From Schizophyllum amplum (taxonomy: Eukaryota > Basidiomycota > Agaricomycetes > Agaricales > Schizophyllaceae), in assembly GCA_007026445.1 (NCBI GenBank), contig VDMD01000163.1, forward strand, positions 1 to 46,008: a stretch of 46,008 bases of DNA. The letters run 5' to 3'. Each line of letters opens with the position of its first letter. The first letter of the stretch is position 1. The translations under genes were made by a program, and so were the position numbers. Of the stretch, positions 36,039 to 45,872 are shown in pieces. The notes below the pieces were generated by a model. That model was not told the origin of the DNA. It was given only the letters and a program-made list of their open reading frames with translations, and ran no database searches.

Positions 36039-37340
36039 CTAAGAACAACGAGTGACATTGTACAGAATCCGCTCCACCTTGTTCACTGCGGCGACCAGCT
36101 GTTCACCGTTGCACCCCCGCAGCATGTTGCTGTACCGGATCTTGCACTCCATGCAGCAACAAAGACGGACAGTGAGATGCCTGTAGGTCTCTGAAAAGAG
36201 TTCACCTTCCCAGTTGATAGGGAAGGCTGACGCTGCAAAATTCCAAAGCCGATACGGTAGGCATGGGATTTGCATATCCAGCAGCGGGTCACAGTCCCTT
36301 AGAACAGGAAGGCCATCTCGGTGATCGACAATGGCATAGACATGAAGCCTAAAAAAATCAGTTACTACAGTCCATACAGAAGGAGTCAGACGTACCCATT
36401 CTGGAAGAGTGGGTGCTCAGAGAATCCAGTCTCCTGCAGAAGCTTGCGAGCAATGCGCCGAAGAGTGATGTGCCGGTGAGTCTTGCTGTACTGCGACACA
36501 CTGATAAACATGGGCGTTTGTGGGACGCGTATCTGGACAGGAAGCCACATGGTGATGTTGTCGTCTCTGAGAGCATCATCGCCTGCGGTTAACACCCTTG
36601 GAAAAAGAAAACAGGGTTAGGCACCAAAACACTAGAGAGGTGGAAACTCACCACTCGTCACATTGGCACATATTCCATCCAGCCAAGGTGCGGCAGAAAC
36701 AAGGCGAAGCAGGGGGGGGCGATGGTGAAGGCCAATGGGGTGGCAAGGGGGGTGGGAATGGAGCAGTAGAGGGAGGGTACTGGCGCTTGCGCTTTGTAGG
36801 CAGAGGATCCGCCTTGCGAGCTTGGAGGACTGACGTTATAGAGCTGTAATTAGAGAGAGCGGCTATAGGCCTGGCTGTACCAGAAGCTCCAGCGTTAAGC
36901 GACAGCGTTGGCGGCCCAGCAGCAGGTATATGCCGGGGGGCTGGAGTCGGTGTGTCTGGCTGGTAGGGAGCTGGAGTAGGCGTACCCAGTGATGGAGATG
37001 GAGTACGCAGAGGAGGTGGCAAGGCAGGTGGGATGCTGCGCCGACGTCGCTGGATGTAAACAGGAGAACCCATCCTTTGTCCTCGCTGCCTTCCTCTCCC
37101 TCTCCCTCTTCCTCGCCTCGCACCAACACCTGCCCTGGGTGTGCCCTCGTCTTCATGGTCAGAAGATACATTGATAGGTGGATCATCTTCATCTTCTGAA
37201 GAGACATGGATCCGTGCATAATGAGCATTCCGGCGAGGACCGCGTCGGAGAGGAGGAGAGGGAGATGATGCAAGAGCTGGCAGAGGGGGCACCCCTAGAG
37301 GTTGGGGAGGAGGAGTTCCATCCAAACGAGTATGGTCCAT
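36039..37340 (-). CDS. Gene F, CxCxxC-family protein with Pro/Arg-rich front (399 aa, 3 coding exons)
   Basis: Function unknown. Exons 37340-36652, 36596-36396 and 36348-36039 total 1200 nt, in frame. The ATG is the first codon after a CTGCAG acceptor. The front 230 residues are low-complexity: Pro-rich runs, acidic VSSEDEDD and SSDHEDE, the RGRGRGRGR tract, RRRR and a KRKR patch, which together suggest a nuclear, nucleic-acid-binding protein (inference). The back half is the family domain: ITMWLPVQIRVP, then, after a phase-2 intron, LHVYAIVDHRDGLPVLRD and LCCCMECK. The 24-25 kb pseudogene is its closest relative. A leader with several splice donors runs to 38.4 kb. Confidence 0.78.
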
Positions 37341-37349
37341 CTGCAGCAA

Positions 37350-38447
37350 AAAAATTCATTAGACAAAAGCACAGAATAAGGCAGGGTATACCACTTACAC
37401 TGGTGTTTCTAACAAACAGTGATCATAAAAGGCTGCAGTTAGAATAACTGCCAGAAAAATATATTCAGGCCACTTACTTGATAATCCACAAAAGAGGAGA
37501 AAAGAGATGGTGCCCAAATGGTTCTACAAACCAGGGATCTCAGAAAGGGTAGACAACCATAATAAAGTCACTTACCTGCAGGCTGCAATGGGCCACAATG
37601 CAATGGGCCACAAGAATACAAAAGTGTAGTCTAGCAACAGGAGAGTAAGACTGAGGAAACAGAGCAAGAAAGGAACAAAAAGAAAGGCAGACAAATTCAC
37701 AAAAGAACCAACAGGAAGGGCTGAGATGAAAAAGGTCTTGATAAGCACAAACAAGGACCTCACCTGAGTGATGAAGAAGAACAGGCTGGATTGGAGGATA
37801 GACTGAGAGGACTAGGGCATTGACTAGGGGTGTGAAAGAGAGGGAAGGGCCTGAGATGAAAGGTCAGCCAAAAAGATCAAGCCATGGATGAATAGACCAC
37901 TCACTACAGAGTTTAGCTAGGGGAGGGGAGAAAAGGGCCTAAAAGAGCATGTTCAGCCAAGGAGGGCAAAGGAAAGATGGAGATAGAACTCACCAAGAGG
38001 CTTGGGAGGTGGGGGAACAGCCCAAATGAAGGAAAAGAAGGGTATTGGGGGCTTGGGGGTTGGGGGCAAGTATCTGGGCAGCTAGTGTCAAAGCAGACCA
38101 AAGAACAGCAGCTGGCCACACACCAGAGACACCACACCCAGCAATGAAGTCTAGAGATGAAGGAAAACAGGCTCCTGGCAGGCTAGAGGGCAAGGAAGGC
38201 TTAGAACAGTCTATGATCACAAGTACATCCACTCACCAAGCTCTTTTTGCTGACCACAGCAGCCAGCAGGCAAGGCTGGAGGGCCTCTGGATGAAGAAGG
38301 AGGGTTTTGGGCACAGCAGGGAGGCAAGGAAGTCAACCAAATGTGCAGGATGGTGGTAAGAGGCAAGGAGGAAGAAGGAAAACTGCAGCTGATGTAAGCC
38401 CCTTCCAAATCAGGCCATGTTTGTTGTGGCTGTTGCCCTGGGCTCAT
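37350..38447 (-). promoter_or_regulatory. Gene F leader with repeated splice donors
   Basis: Minus-strand donors recur about every 90-170 bp: near 37398 (GTAAGTGG), 37478 (GTAAGTGG), 37575 (GTAAGTGA), 37767 (GTGAGG), 37905 (GTGAGTGG), 37993 (GTGAGTTC) and 38236 (GTGAGTGG). The block 38447-38237 is the leader exon shared with gene E. No long open frame bridges the leader. Confidence 0.5.
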
Positions 38448-39070
38448 TTCTGCATGGATTGGCTTTGTTTTTTTTGCTAAATTACCAGATTCACTAGGAC
38501 TACCAGCCTGGACTTTGAATTATAGCTGCAGTCCATTTTGTTCAGGAGCTACAGCTTTCGCTTTTTTTCAATGAATGCTCCAGCCATGCAAGGAGGCCTT
38601 TTGCAGCACATGGTGCGCGAGTACCACCGTTGTGTGCGGGCTGATTGTCCCGTAAAAACGCATATTTTTGCGTATTTTTACGTCAGCCGCCTGCGGTGTA
38701 GTGCCACAGCCTATGAAAATAACAATAACTGCCAAAGTTCAGCTCCTGACTGGATAGCACCGTCAGTTCTGAACCAATTGCCACAGCAATAGTACCATTG
38801 CAATCACAGAACCAGGCCCTTCACGGGGGTATCTTGAACAAACCCCCAACACTGACTTTGCAAGGCGACGCGGCTACACACTCAAGTTTGGCCTCGCGTG
38901 TGGCACGTGCTGCAAACTTGACCATCGTGCTATCCGACCTAGCACAGTCTGTAGAGGCATATTATGGCATTCCAACACATATATTGTCATATTCGTCTGT
39001 CCACCGCCCCACCATCTGCACCAAATCGTTTGGCGCACTCAACTTGCGCCCAAGTCTAGTCGTAGAGTGA
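38205..39070. repeat. Duplicated leader + array module, copy 2
   Basis: Near-identical partner of 32855-33720. It gives gene F the same leader exon and promoter stretch as gene E, although the genes themselves are strongly diverged. Confidence 0.85.
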
Positions 39071-39671
39071 TAGCACCATCAGTTCTGAACCAACGACCAC
39101 AGAAATGCTACCATTGCAATCACAGAAAAAGGCCTTTCTGGGGGTACCTTCAACATACCCCCAACAGTGACTTTGCAAGGCAACGCGGCTACACTCCCGA
39201 GTTTGGCCTCGCGTGTGGCACGTATTGCAAACTTGGACATCGGGCTATCCGACCTAGCACAGTCTGTAGAGGCATATTATGGCACTCCAACACATATATT
39301 GTCATTGTCATCTGTCCACCGCCCCACCCTCTGCACCAAATCGTTTGGCGGACTCAACTCGCGCCCAAGTCTAGTCGTAGAGTGATAGCACAGCCAATCC
39401 TTGCTCAATGGCCACCGCAATAGTACCATTGCAATCACAGAAACAGGCCCTTTATGGGGGTACCTTGAACAACCCCCAACACTGACTTTGCAAGGCGACG
39501 CGGCTACACGCTCAAGTTTGGCCTTGTGGTGGCACGTACTGCAAACTTGAACATCGGGCTATCCAACCTGGAACAGTCTGTAGAGGCATATTATGGCATT
39601 CCAACACATATATTGTCATTGTCGTCTGTCCACCGCCCCACCCTCTGGACAAAATCGTTTGGCGCACACTC
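38755..39671. repeat. Array II: three units of the same 316-bp family
   Basis: Unit heads at 38755, 39071 and 39386; the third unit ends about 39671, where unrelated sequence starts. Same two subtypes as array I. It lies upstream of the gene F leader. Confidence 0.9.
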
Positions 39672-39943
39672 TGCAGTAGAATTATTCTATGCCATAAATG
39701 AAGGATGTTGGCAATGGCCACCAAACCAATACCGTGTCTTAAGAATAGTTGTTTTCTAGTTAGGTGCTCCTTTTTTCAGTCATCTTGCAACATGCACACA
39801 ATCAGGGCCTGCTTTGTAGCAACCCATTCATTTACGTTGTTAAACCAACCCACACGAGGCCCTGCCAGCTTACAGACTGGGAACTAAAAGCAAAACAGAA
39901 AAGGCAGCCATTATTTTGCTACCTAATATCCAAGCTTACAGAA

Positions 39944-40557
39944 CTACTGCTCGGTGTCGTGAGCAAACTCCTCATCCATGCCGCTCGCAAATGCCTCGTT
40001 AATGCTGCTGGCCAGGCTCAATGCGCTGCACTGGCATGTCTTCTTCGGGCAGATGCGGTACTGGTCAGAGAGAGAGATACTCCCCTCGGTAAGGACTAGG
40101 AACGCAGCCTCTGCAGTAGAGGTGGTAAACCGCGTGTCGTGCGTAACCATGATGGCGGGTGGGAGGTCATCGACATGGTGGCCAAATAGGTAGACCTGGA
40201 TGTCTTGTCTGCAGAAAACAATCAATGATATGCAGCAAGCTAGAGGCAATACAACTCTTACCCACTGGGTTCTACACCCATCACCTGCATACTGAGTGCA
40301 GTGAGATCATGCACGCTGTACCCTCCCAGCACGTCCGGGAAGAAGATGACAGTTTTTGTGAGGCGAACAGCACGAGGAACGTCACTGCCGCCTGCCCATG
40401 CAACTGTAAGAAGCATGACTTGAAAGGGGGAGGCAGATAAGGGAGAGGAGCCATTAGCAAGGTGCTTACACTTACTTGCAGATGCAATAGAAAGGATTAC
40501 AGAGGGGAGTGAGAGTGAGGATGAATGGCAAAGTGATTCTTTAGGCCTAGGAGGTAG
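39944..40557 (-). CDS. Gene G, CxCxxC-like family member (start unresolved)
   Basis: Function unknown. Exons 40557-40476, 40403-40262 and 40208-39944 give 489 nt open in one frame to the stop. The first listed exon begins in phase 0 after a CACTAG acceptor, so the ATG must be in an earlier exon that I could not identify. The middle exon reads AVRLTKTVIFFPDVLGG, and after a 53-bp phase-2 intron comes DIQVYLFGHHVDDLPPAIMV, matching the VY....H.D.LP block of F. The cysteine cluster is reduced: CPKKTCQC. The end of the protein is acidic. Confidence 0.65.
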
Positions 40558-40593
40558 CTAGTGTCAGATCACATTATAATCCCATGTGCAGGC

Positions 40594-40830
40594 ACTCACT
40601 AGGCTGCTTTGGCTGGTCTAGGGCCTGTTTTTGTGAAAGAGGAGGGTTTGGGGGACAAGGGGGAGGCCAAAAGATCAACTAGATGTGCTTAGATGGTGGT
40701 AGGAAGCAAGGAGGAAGACTGAAGATGCCATCAATTTTGATCTAGCTTTGGCTGTGGCTGCTGTGGCGCATTTTCAGAGCCTAAATATGCTCGGATCGGT
40801 CCAGTTCTTTTTGCACAGTACTCGCCATGT
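40594..40830 (-). promoter_or_regulatory. Gene G leader exon and promoter stretch
   Basis: The block 40745-40600 is homologous to the E and F leader exon (shared GGAGGGTTTGG, GGATGGTGGTA and GGCAAGGAGGAAG phrases on the plus strand) and ends at a GTGAGT donor (40599-40594), followed by a 42-bp interval ending in ACACTAG, which is the acceptor of the first coding exon listed for G. Confidence 0.5.
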
Positions 40831-40932
40831 AAGGCGGCACCTTTCTATGCTTTCAAACACGTCTATAGCTAGCCTCATTTTTGTGATATCGCTTGCGCTT
40901 TTTTCGAGGCCTGTCGCTTTTTGCGAGTTGAG

Positions 40933-42600
40933 ATTTATGGCCCGGGGGTTGTGCATATATGCGCCAGGTGCGCGTCAACGAGGCCGTTCTAACGAACCTA
41001 TTGCGCCGCCAGAGCGATGTTTTCCGGCGGCGCTGCATTGAAATCTTTGGATTTTCGTGTTTTTTTTGGCAATTTTCCACTCGTTACTGAATAACTCGCC
41101 CATTTCGCGCTCGATTTGGACGGGAGTTGGTGCGTTCTGTAGGGGCATGTGAGGCGTTTGCAACGGTGCCCGGGCGAGCACATGAAAAGCGTACATGCAG
41201 TGCTTAAATAATCGTAGCAAGGTCAGGCCCTCGTATTGTACCTGCAGCGCATTTATGGCCCAAGGGACGTGTGTATATGCGGCAGATGCGCGTCACGAGG
41301 CCGTTCCAACGAACCTATTGCGTCCCAGAGCGATGTTTTCCGGCGGCGCTGCATTGAAATCTTTGGATTTTCGTGTTTTTTTGGCCATTTTCCACTCGTT
41401 ACTGAATAACTCGCCCATTTCGCGCTCGATTTGGACGGGAGTTGGTGCGTTCTGTAGGGGCATGTGAGGCGTTTGCAACGATGCCCGGGCGAGCACATGA
41501 AAATGCGTACATGCAGTGCTTGAATAATCGTAGCAAGGTCAGGCCCTCGTATTGTACCTGCAGCGCATTTATGGCCCAAGGGACGTGTGTATATGCGGCA
41601 GATGCGCGTCATTGAGGCCGTTCCAACGAACCTATTGCGTCCCCAGAGCGATGTTTTCCGGCGGCGCTGCATTGAAATCTTTGGATTTTCGTGTTTTTTT
41701 GGCCATTTTCCACTCGTTACTGAATAACTCGCCCATTTCGCGCTCGATTTGGACGGGAGTTGGTGCGTTCTGTAGGGGCATGTGAGGCGTTTGCAACGAT
41801 GCCCGGGCGAGCACATGAAAATGCGTACATGCAGTGCTTGAATAATCGTAGCAAGGTCAGGCCCTCGTATTGTACCTGCAGCGCATTTATGGCCCAAGGG
41901 ACGTGTGTATATGCGGCAGATGCGCGTCATTGAGGCCGTTCCAACGAACCTATTGCGTCCCCAGAGCGATGTTTTCCGGCGGCGCTGCATTGAAATCTTT
42001 GGATTTTCGTGTTTTTTTGGCAATTTTCCACTCGTTACTGAATAACTCGCCCATTTCGCGCTCGATTTGGACGGGAGTTGGTGCGTTCTGTAGGGGCATG
42101 TGAGGCGTTTGAACGATGCCGGGCGAGCACATGAAAACGCGTACATGCAGTGCTTAAATAATCGTAACCAGGCAAAGCCCTTGTATTGTACCTGCAGCGC
42201 ATTTATGGCCCAAGCGACGTGTGTATATGCGGCAGATGCGCGTCAACGAGGCCGTTCCAACGAACCTATTGCGTCCCCAGAGCGATGTTTTCCGGCGGCG
42301 CTGCATTGAAATCTTTGGATTTTCGTGTTTTTTTGGCCATTTTCCACTCGTTACTGAATAACTCGCCCATTTCGCGCTCGATTTGGACGGGAGTTGGTGC
42401 GTTCTGTAGGGGCATGTGAGGCGTTTGCAACGGTGCCCGGGCGAGCACATGAAAACGCGTACATGCAGTGCTTAAATAATCGTAACCAGGCAAAGCCCTT
42501 GAATCGTACCTGCAGCGCATTTATGGCCCAAGGGACAAGTGTACAGGCAGCAGATGCGCGGTCACGAGGCCATTCCAACGAATTTATTGGGCTGCTACAT
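40933..42600. repeat. Array III: five ~317-bp tandem units of unrelated sequence
   Basis: ATTTATGGCC recurs at 40933, 41251, 41567, 41885, 42201 and 42519, with periods of 318, 316, 318, 316 and 318 bp. The units are very CpG-rich (for example GTTTTCCGGCGGCGCTGC) and unrelated to arrays I and II, yet the period is almost the same. A 297-codon open frame on the minus strand through three units results from periods that sum near a multiple of three. It is upstream of the gene G leader. Confidence 0.92.
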
Positions 42601-42898
42601 TGTTTATTCTTGGCTGTGTTGTGCTGCAACCTGTGAAACACGCAAGTCTTACTTGTAGCTCGCTAGTCCTTGCAATCGTTATCCAATTGTTGTGGCAAGG
42701 GTACCGTTGGAATCGCCTCCATGGTGGTGCCTCCAAGATACCCATATTGACTGTCCATGTGCCACGCAGAGCTGGCCCCATTATGTTGCTCAATCGGTTC
42801 AAAGTCATTTTCACAACACAAAGAGCTCCAAGATGGGCAAATAGACCATAGCACAGTCTCAACACTACATGCCTAGTACTCTACAAATACCCATCCAA
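42601..42898. other. Spacer between array III and gene H
   Basis: No gene recognised. Several overlapping short frames on both strands are of equal and low quality. Confidence 0.3.
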
Positions 42899-43489
42899 TC
42901 ACTTCCCCTGCGGCGGTTGGCGCTTGGGCGCCTGCCTGCCCGTCGACATCCTTGGCATCCGAGGAGGTGAAGGGCTACGGCGGCGCTGCACAGCTGGTAC
43001 AAACGTAGGCTTGCGAATGCCTCGCTGAGGCAGAGGGGCCAGTGGGCGAGGTGAACAGGCACCATCCGGACCTTCCATCCTCATGGCATGCGCAAGCGAC
43101 AGACTAGATGAATGTGTTTTGGGGCCAGACCCTTCAGCACCCTCAGCAACAGGCTTGGGGTCTGAAGACGGCCTACCAGCCGAACGCCGTGCACGATACA
43201 CCTGGGGAGGCCCTGCCAGGAGGTCATCATCGGAGTCTGAAGACTCAGATACGTCCGACTTGACAGAACCAGACACGTCCGACTTGACAGAGCCAGACAC
43301 ATCCGACTCTGACTCGTCAGCAGCATCCTCTGGCAGAGGGGCCACAGCAGGAGCAGCTGGTGGTCCAACCTCCACCAGGACAAAGTTTTGCGACCCCTCA
43401 TCTGAGGAAACAACAACATATTCATCGTCTGACTGCAAAAGAGAAATCCATCAGAGGTGAAAGCTGAATCTAGTAACAATACTCACCAT
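42899..43489 (-). CDS. Gene H, acidic/basic low-complexity protein (178 aa, 2 exons)
   Basis: Function unknown. The ATG is the last codon of a leader exon (43489-43487), followed directly by GTGAGT. After a 54-bp intron, exon 43432-42899 runs to the stop, 537 nt in frame. The start MSDDEYVVVSSDEG resembles gene E (MSDDYLDSDIVV). Repeated acidic units (SDVSGSVK) follow, then a basic, Pro-rich back end (RRRSPSPPRMPRM). Unlike E, F and G it has no VY....H.D or CxCxxC block. It may be a truncated family member or a separate regulator. A leader homologous to that of E to G and array IV lie upstream. Confidence 0.7.
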
Positions 43490-43769
43490 GATGGTGTAGG
43501 CAATAAAGACTAGACAGGCCAAGGGGTGGCCAAACAGAATATGGGAAGGTATATAGTGAGGGTGCAAACCTTGAAAGGCAAGCATGGTCAGAAGAGGGAG
43601 AACAGGGATGAGCAGGTCACATACTCAAGAGTTTGGAACCCCTCAAAAGTCTAGGAGGTGAAGAAGAAGGGGTTGAATTGACTGATAGAGCAATGAAGGG
43701 AGATGGGCAAGAGGAGGGCATGATGATAGGATGGTCAGAAAAGAGGGCTGGGCAACCATGGGCAGCCTA

Positions 43770-44240
43770 CCCACCTAGGGATGAAGGAAGGACAGGTGGG
43801 AGGGGGGCAGGGTATCAGACTTGGGTAGTTCTGTAATGAGAAAGAGTCAGGACAGCCCAAGGAGGACAGCAGGCCACTCACCTAGGGCAGCTCCTCTTGC
43901 AAATGACCCCTACACAAGATATATAGCTGGGCTTCTGGAGGCTGGAGGGCAACAAGGGCTCAGAACAGGCCATGATCACAAGTACATCCACCTACCAGTC
44001 TGTCAACTTGGCCAGACCAGCCAAAGGAAAGGGCTAGAAGGCCTCTAGATGAGGGCAAAGGGCTTTAGGCAATGAAAACAGGCCAAGGGGGTGACCAAAG
44101 CAGCTCAGATGGTGGGAGGAGGCAAGGAGAAAGGATGAAAATTGCCTGCTGATCAAGCTTTTTGATGCCATCAATCCTTTTCTAGCTCTGGCTGGTTCTG
44201 CATGTCATTGTGGGCTCAAACCAGCCTGGATTAACTCGGT
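43770..44240 (-). promoter_or_regulatory. Gene H leader and promoter stretch
   Basis: Donors GTGGGT near 43773, GTGAGTGG near 43880 and GTAGGTGG near 43997. The block 44140-44000 is a diverged copy of the shared leader exon. The plus-strand phrase GCAGAGTCCATCTTGTTC near 44300 matches GCAGTCCATTTTGTTC upstream of the E leader (33178-33193), so the promoter stretch is also shared. Confidence 0.5.
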
Positions 44241-44399
44241 TTTTTTTGCAAAATAATCAGTAAACAAAGCGCTACCAGGTCACACTTTGACCCATATGCA
44301 GAGTCCATCTTGTTCCCACACTAGGGCCAGCTCTTTTCTGAGAAATACTCTACCTGTCCTTTCTTTCCTTGTGTGACCCACACAGTGCCAAAATAACCG

Positions 44400-44965
44400 T
44401 TTTGACCACATTGATTGTCTTTTCTGCACCCTATGCCCCTATCTGGATAGCCACTGTGGTCCGTGGGCAATCAGTAGCACACACACACACCAAATAGCCC
44501 TCGATCGCAGGGAACTGGGTGAACAAGATGGGTCGCGCCTCTCTGCGTACCTCAAATATCAATGTAGCACCTCTTCTGCACTATATACCCCCATCTGTGT
44601 GCCTGCTTTGGTCCGTGGATGATTGGCTGCATGCGCGCACACCAAATAGCCCTCGATCGCAGGGAACTGGGTGAACAAGATGAGTCGCGCCTCTCTGCGT
44701 ACCTCAAATATCAATGTAGCACCTCTTCTGCACTATATACCCCCATCTGTGTGCCTGCTTTGGTCCGTGGACGATTGGCTGCATGTGCGCACACCAAATA
44801 GCCCTCGATCGCAGGGAACTGGGTGAACAAGATGAGTCGCGCCTCTCTGCGTACCTCAAATATCAATGTAGCACCTCTTCTGCACTATATACCCCCATCT
44901 GTGTGCCTGCTTTGGTCCGTGGACGATTGGCTGCATGCGCGCACACCAAATAGCCCTCAATCGCA
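44400..44965. repeat. Array IV: four 152-bp tandem units
   Basis: CTATATACCCCCATCTG recurs at 44581, 44733 and 44885, with a diverged first unit around 44429, a period of 152 bp. Each unit contains CCAAATAGCCCTCGATCGC. Upstream of the gene H leader. Confidence 0.88.
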
Positions 44966-45122
44966 CTCTGCTTAGCCTACGATCAGTGGACCCCATGCTC
45001 CAGCAGCACCCAGCACAAGTCTCACCCTATTTTGGCCTACCCCATTCACCTATATGCCCCAACAATCCTCCAGCATGCTGCCACACCCACCCTAAAAGCC
45101 TATAGAGGGCTCTGGCAAAAAC

Positions 45123-45152
45123 GAATTCCGCAGCTATTTGGCTGCGGAATTC
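45123..45152. repeat. Palindrome 6 of the AATTCCGC hairpin family
   Basis: Perfect 12-bp arms GAATTCCGCAGC / GCTGCGGAATTC with a 6-nt loop, the cleanest member. It lies upstream of array IV and closes the F-G-H block. Confidence 0.85.
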
Positions 45153-45500
45153 ATTAATGAAAAAAGCAATAAACACTATTGTTGGCATTCACTAGGGTCA
45201 TGTTTGGGGTGATATATTCATGTCTCATACCCCAGATGGCTGTGGGACCACTATTTGTTTCTATATTGTTGTGTGCAAGTATCGCTGCTCTACGACTTTG
45301 GCCCCGAGGTTGACTGCCAGCCTGCACGGCCTTCTATTGTCATACCCCCAATCGCATGCCCACCATGTCCCAAGCTGCCCCATGGCCTGTATATCACACC
45401 AGGTAGCCCACTTGGGGTGCCATATGTCTCCTCACCCCATATATACACAGCGCGTAGACTGTAAGCCCCAAACAGTCATTCAGCTTGGCCTAACAGTGTT
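45153..45500. other. Spacer without a supportable gene
   Basis: Open frames at 45220-45537 have no splice logic, paralogue or motif. Confidence 0.3.
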
Positions 45501-45504
45501 TCGC

Positions 45505-45612
45505 TGCCCACTTTTTGACCCTCAAGTGCTTCGGTGAACACTTTTCTGACCCTCAAGTGCTTCGGTGAACACTTTTTTGACCCTCAAGTGCTTCGGTGAA
45601 CACTTTTTGACT
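45505..45612. repeat. Short tandem hairpin repeats (31-32 bp, 3+ copies)
   Basis: TGACCCTCAAGTGCTTCGG followed by TGAACACTTTT repeats at about 45515, 45547 and 45579, with a partial unit before and after. Each unit holds AAGTG...CACTT arms around CTTCGGTGAA. Confidence 0.85.
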
Positions 45613-45872
45613 CTAGACTTGCATCTGCTGGCTCTTCTGCACCCCACAGTGACTGCAATCCTACCGTCCACCGGCCTAATAGGCGAACCACTTTTAGTGA
45701 TGTGGCGAGGCACTTGATCACTAAAACCTCTAGTGCCTCGGCACCCGCCATCGGCCCTTTACTTTGGCTGCCCCAAAGGTCACTGTTGGGTCACTTTTTA
45801 CTGACCGAAAGGTGCGGGACAAGTGCCTCGCGGAAAGTATATAGTTAGGTAAGCAGAGTTGCCGCATGCCGT

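Noticed and set aside
36598..37447. Plus-strand frames over gene F
   Set aside because: Antisense to the low-complexity exon of F, whose codon pattern and splice sites support the minus strand.
41253..42146. 297-codon minus-strand frame across array III
   Set aside because: It depends on array unit lengths adding up by chance to stay in frame; the product simply repeats and neighbouring units break it.
33403..42600. CRISPR-like array
   Set aside because: The units are long (about 316 bp), fully repeated and without short repeats and unique spacers; the genome is eukaryotic.
2118..45152. Palindromes as Helitron 3' ends
   Set aside because: No CTRR end or AT-insertion context follows the hairpins, and both flanks are related, unlike Helitron termini.
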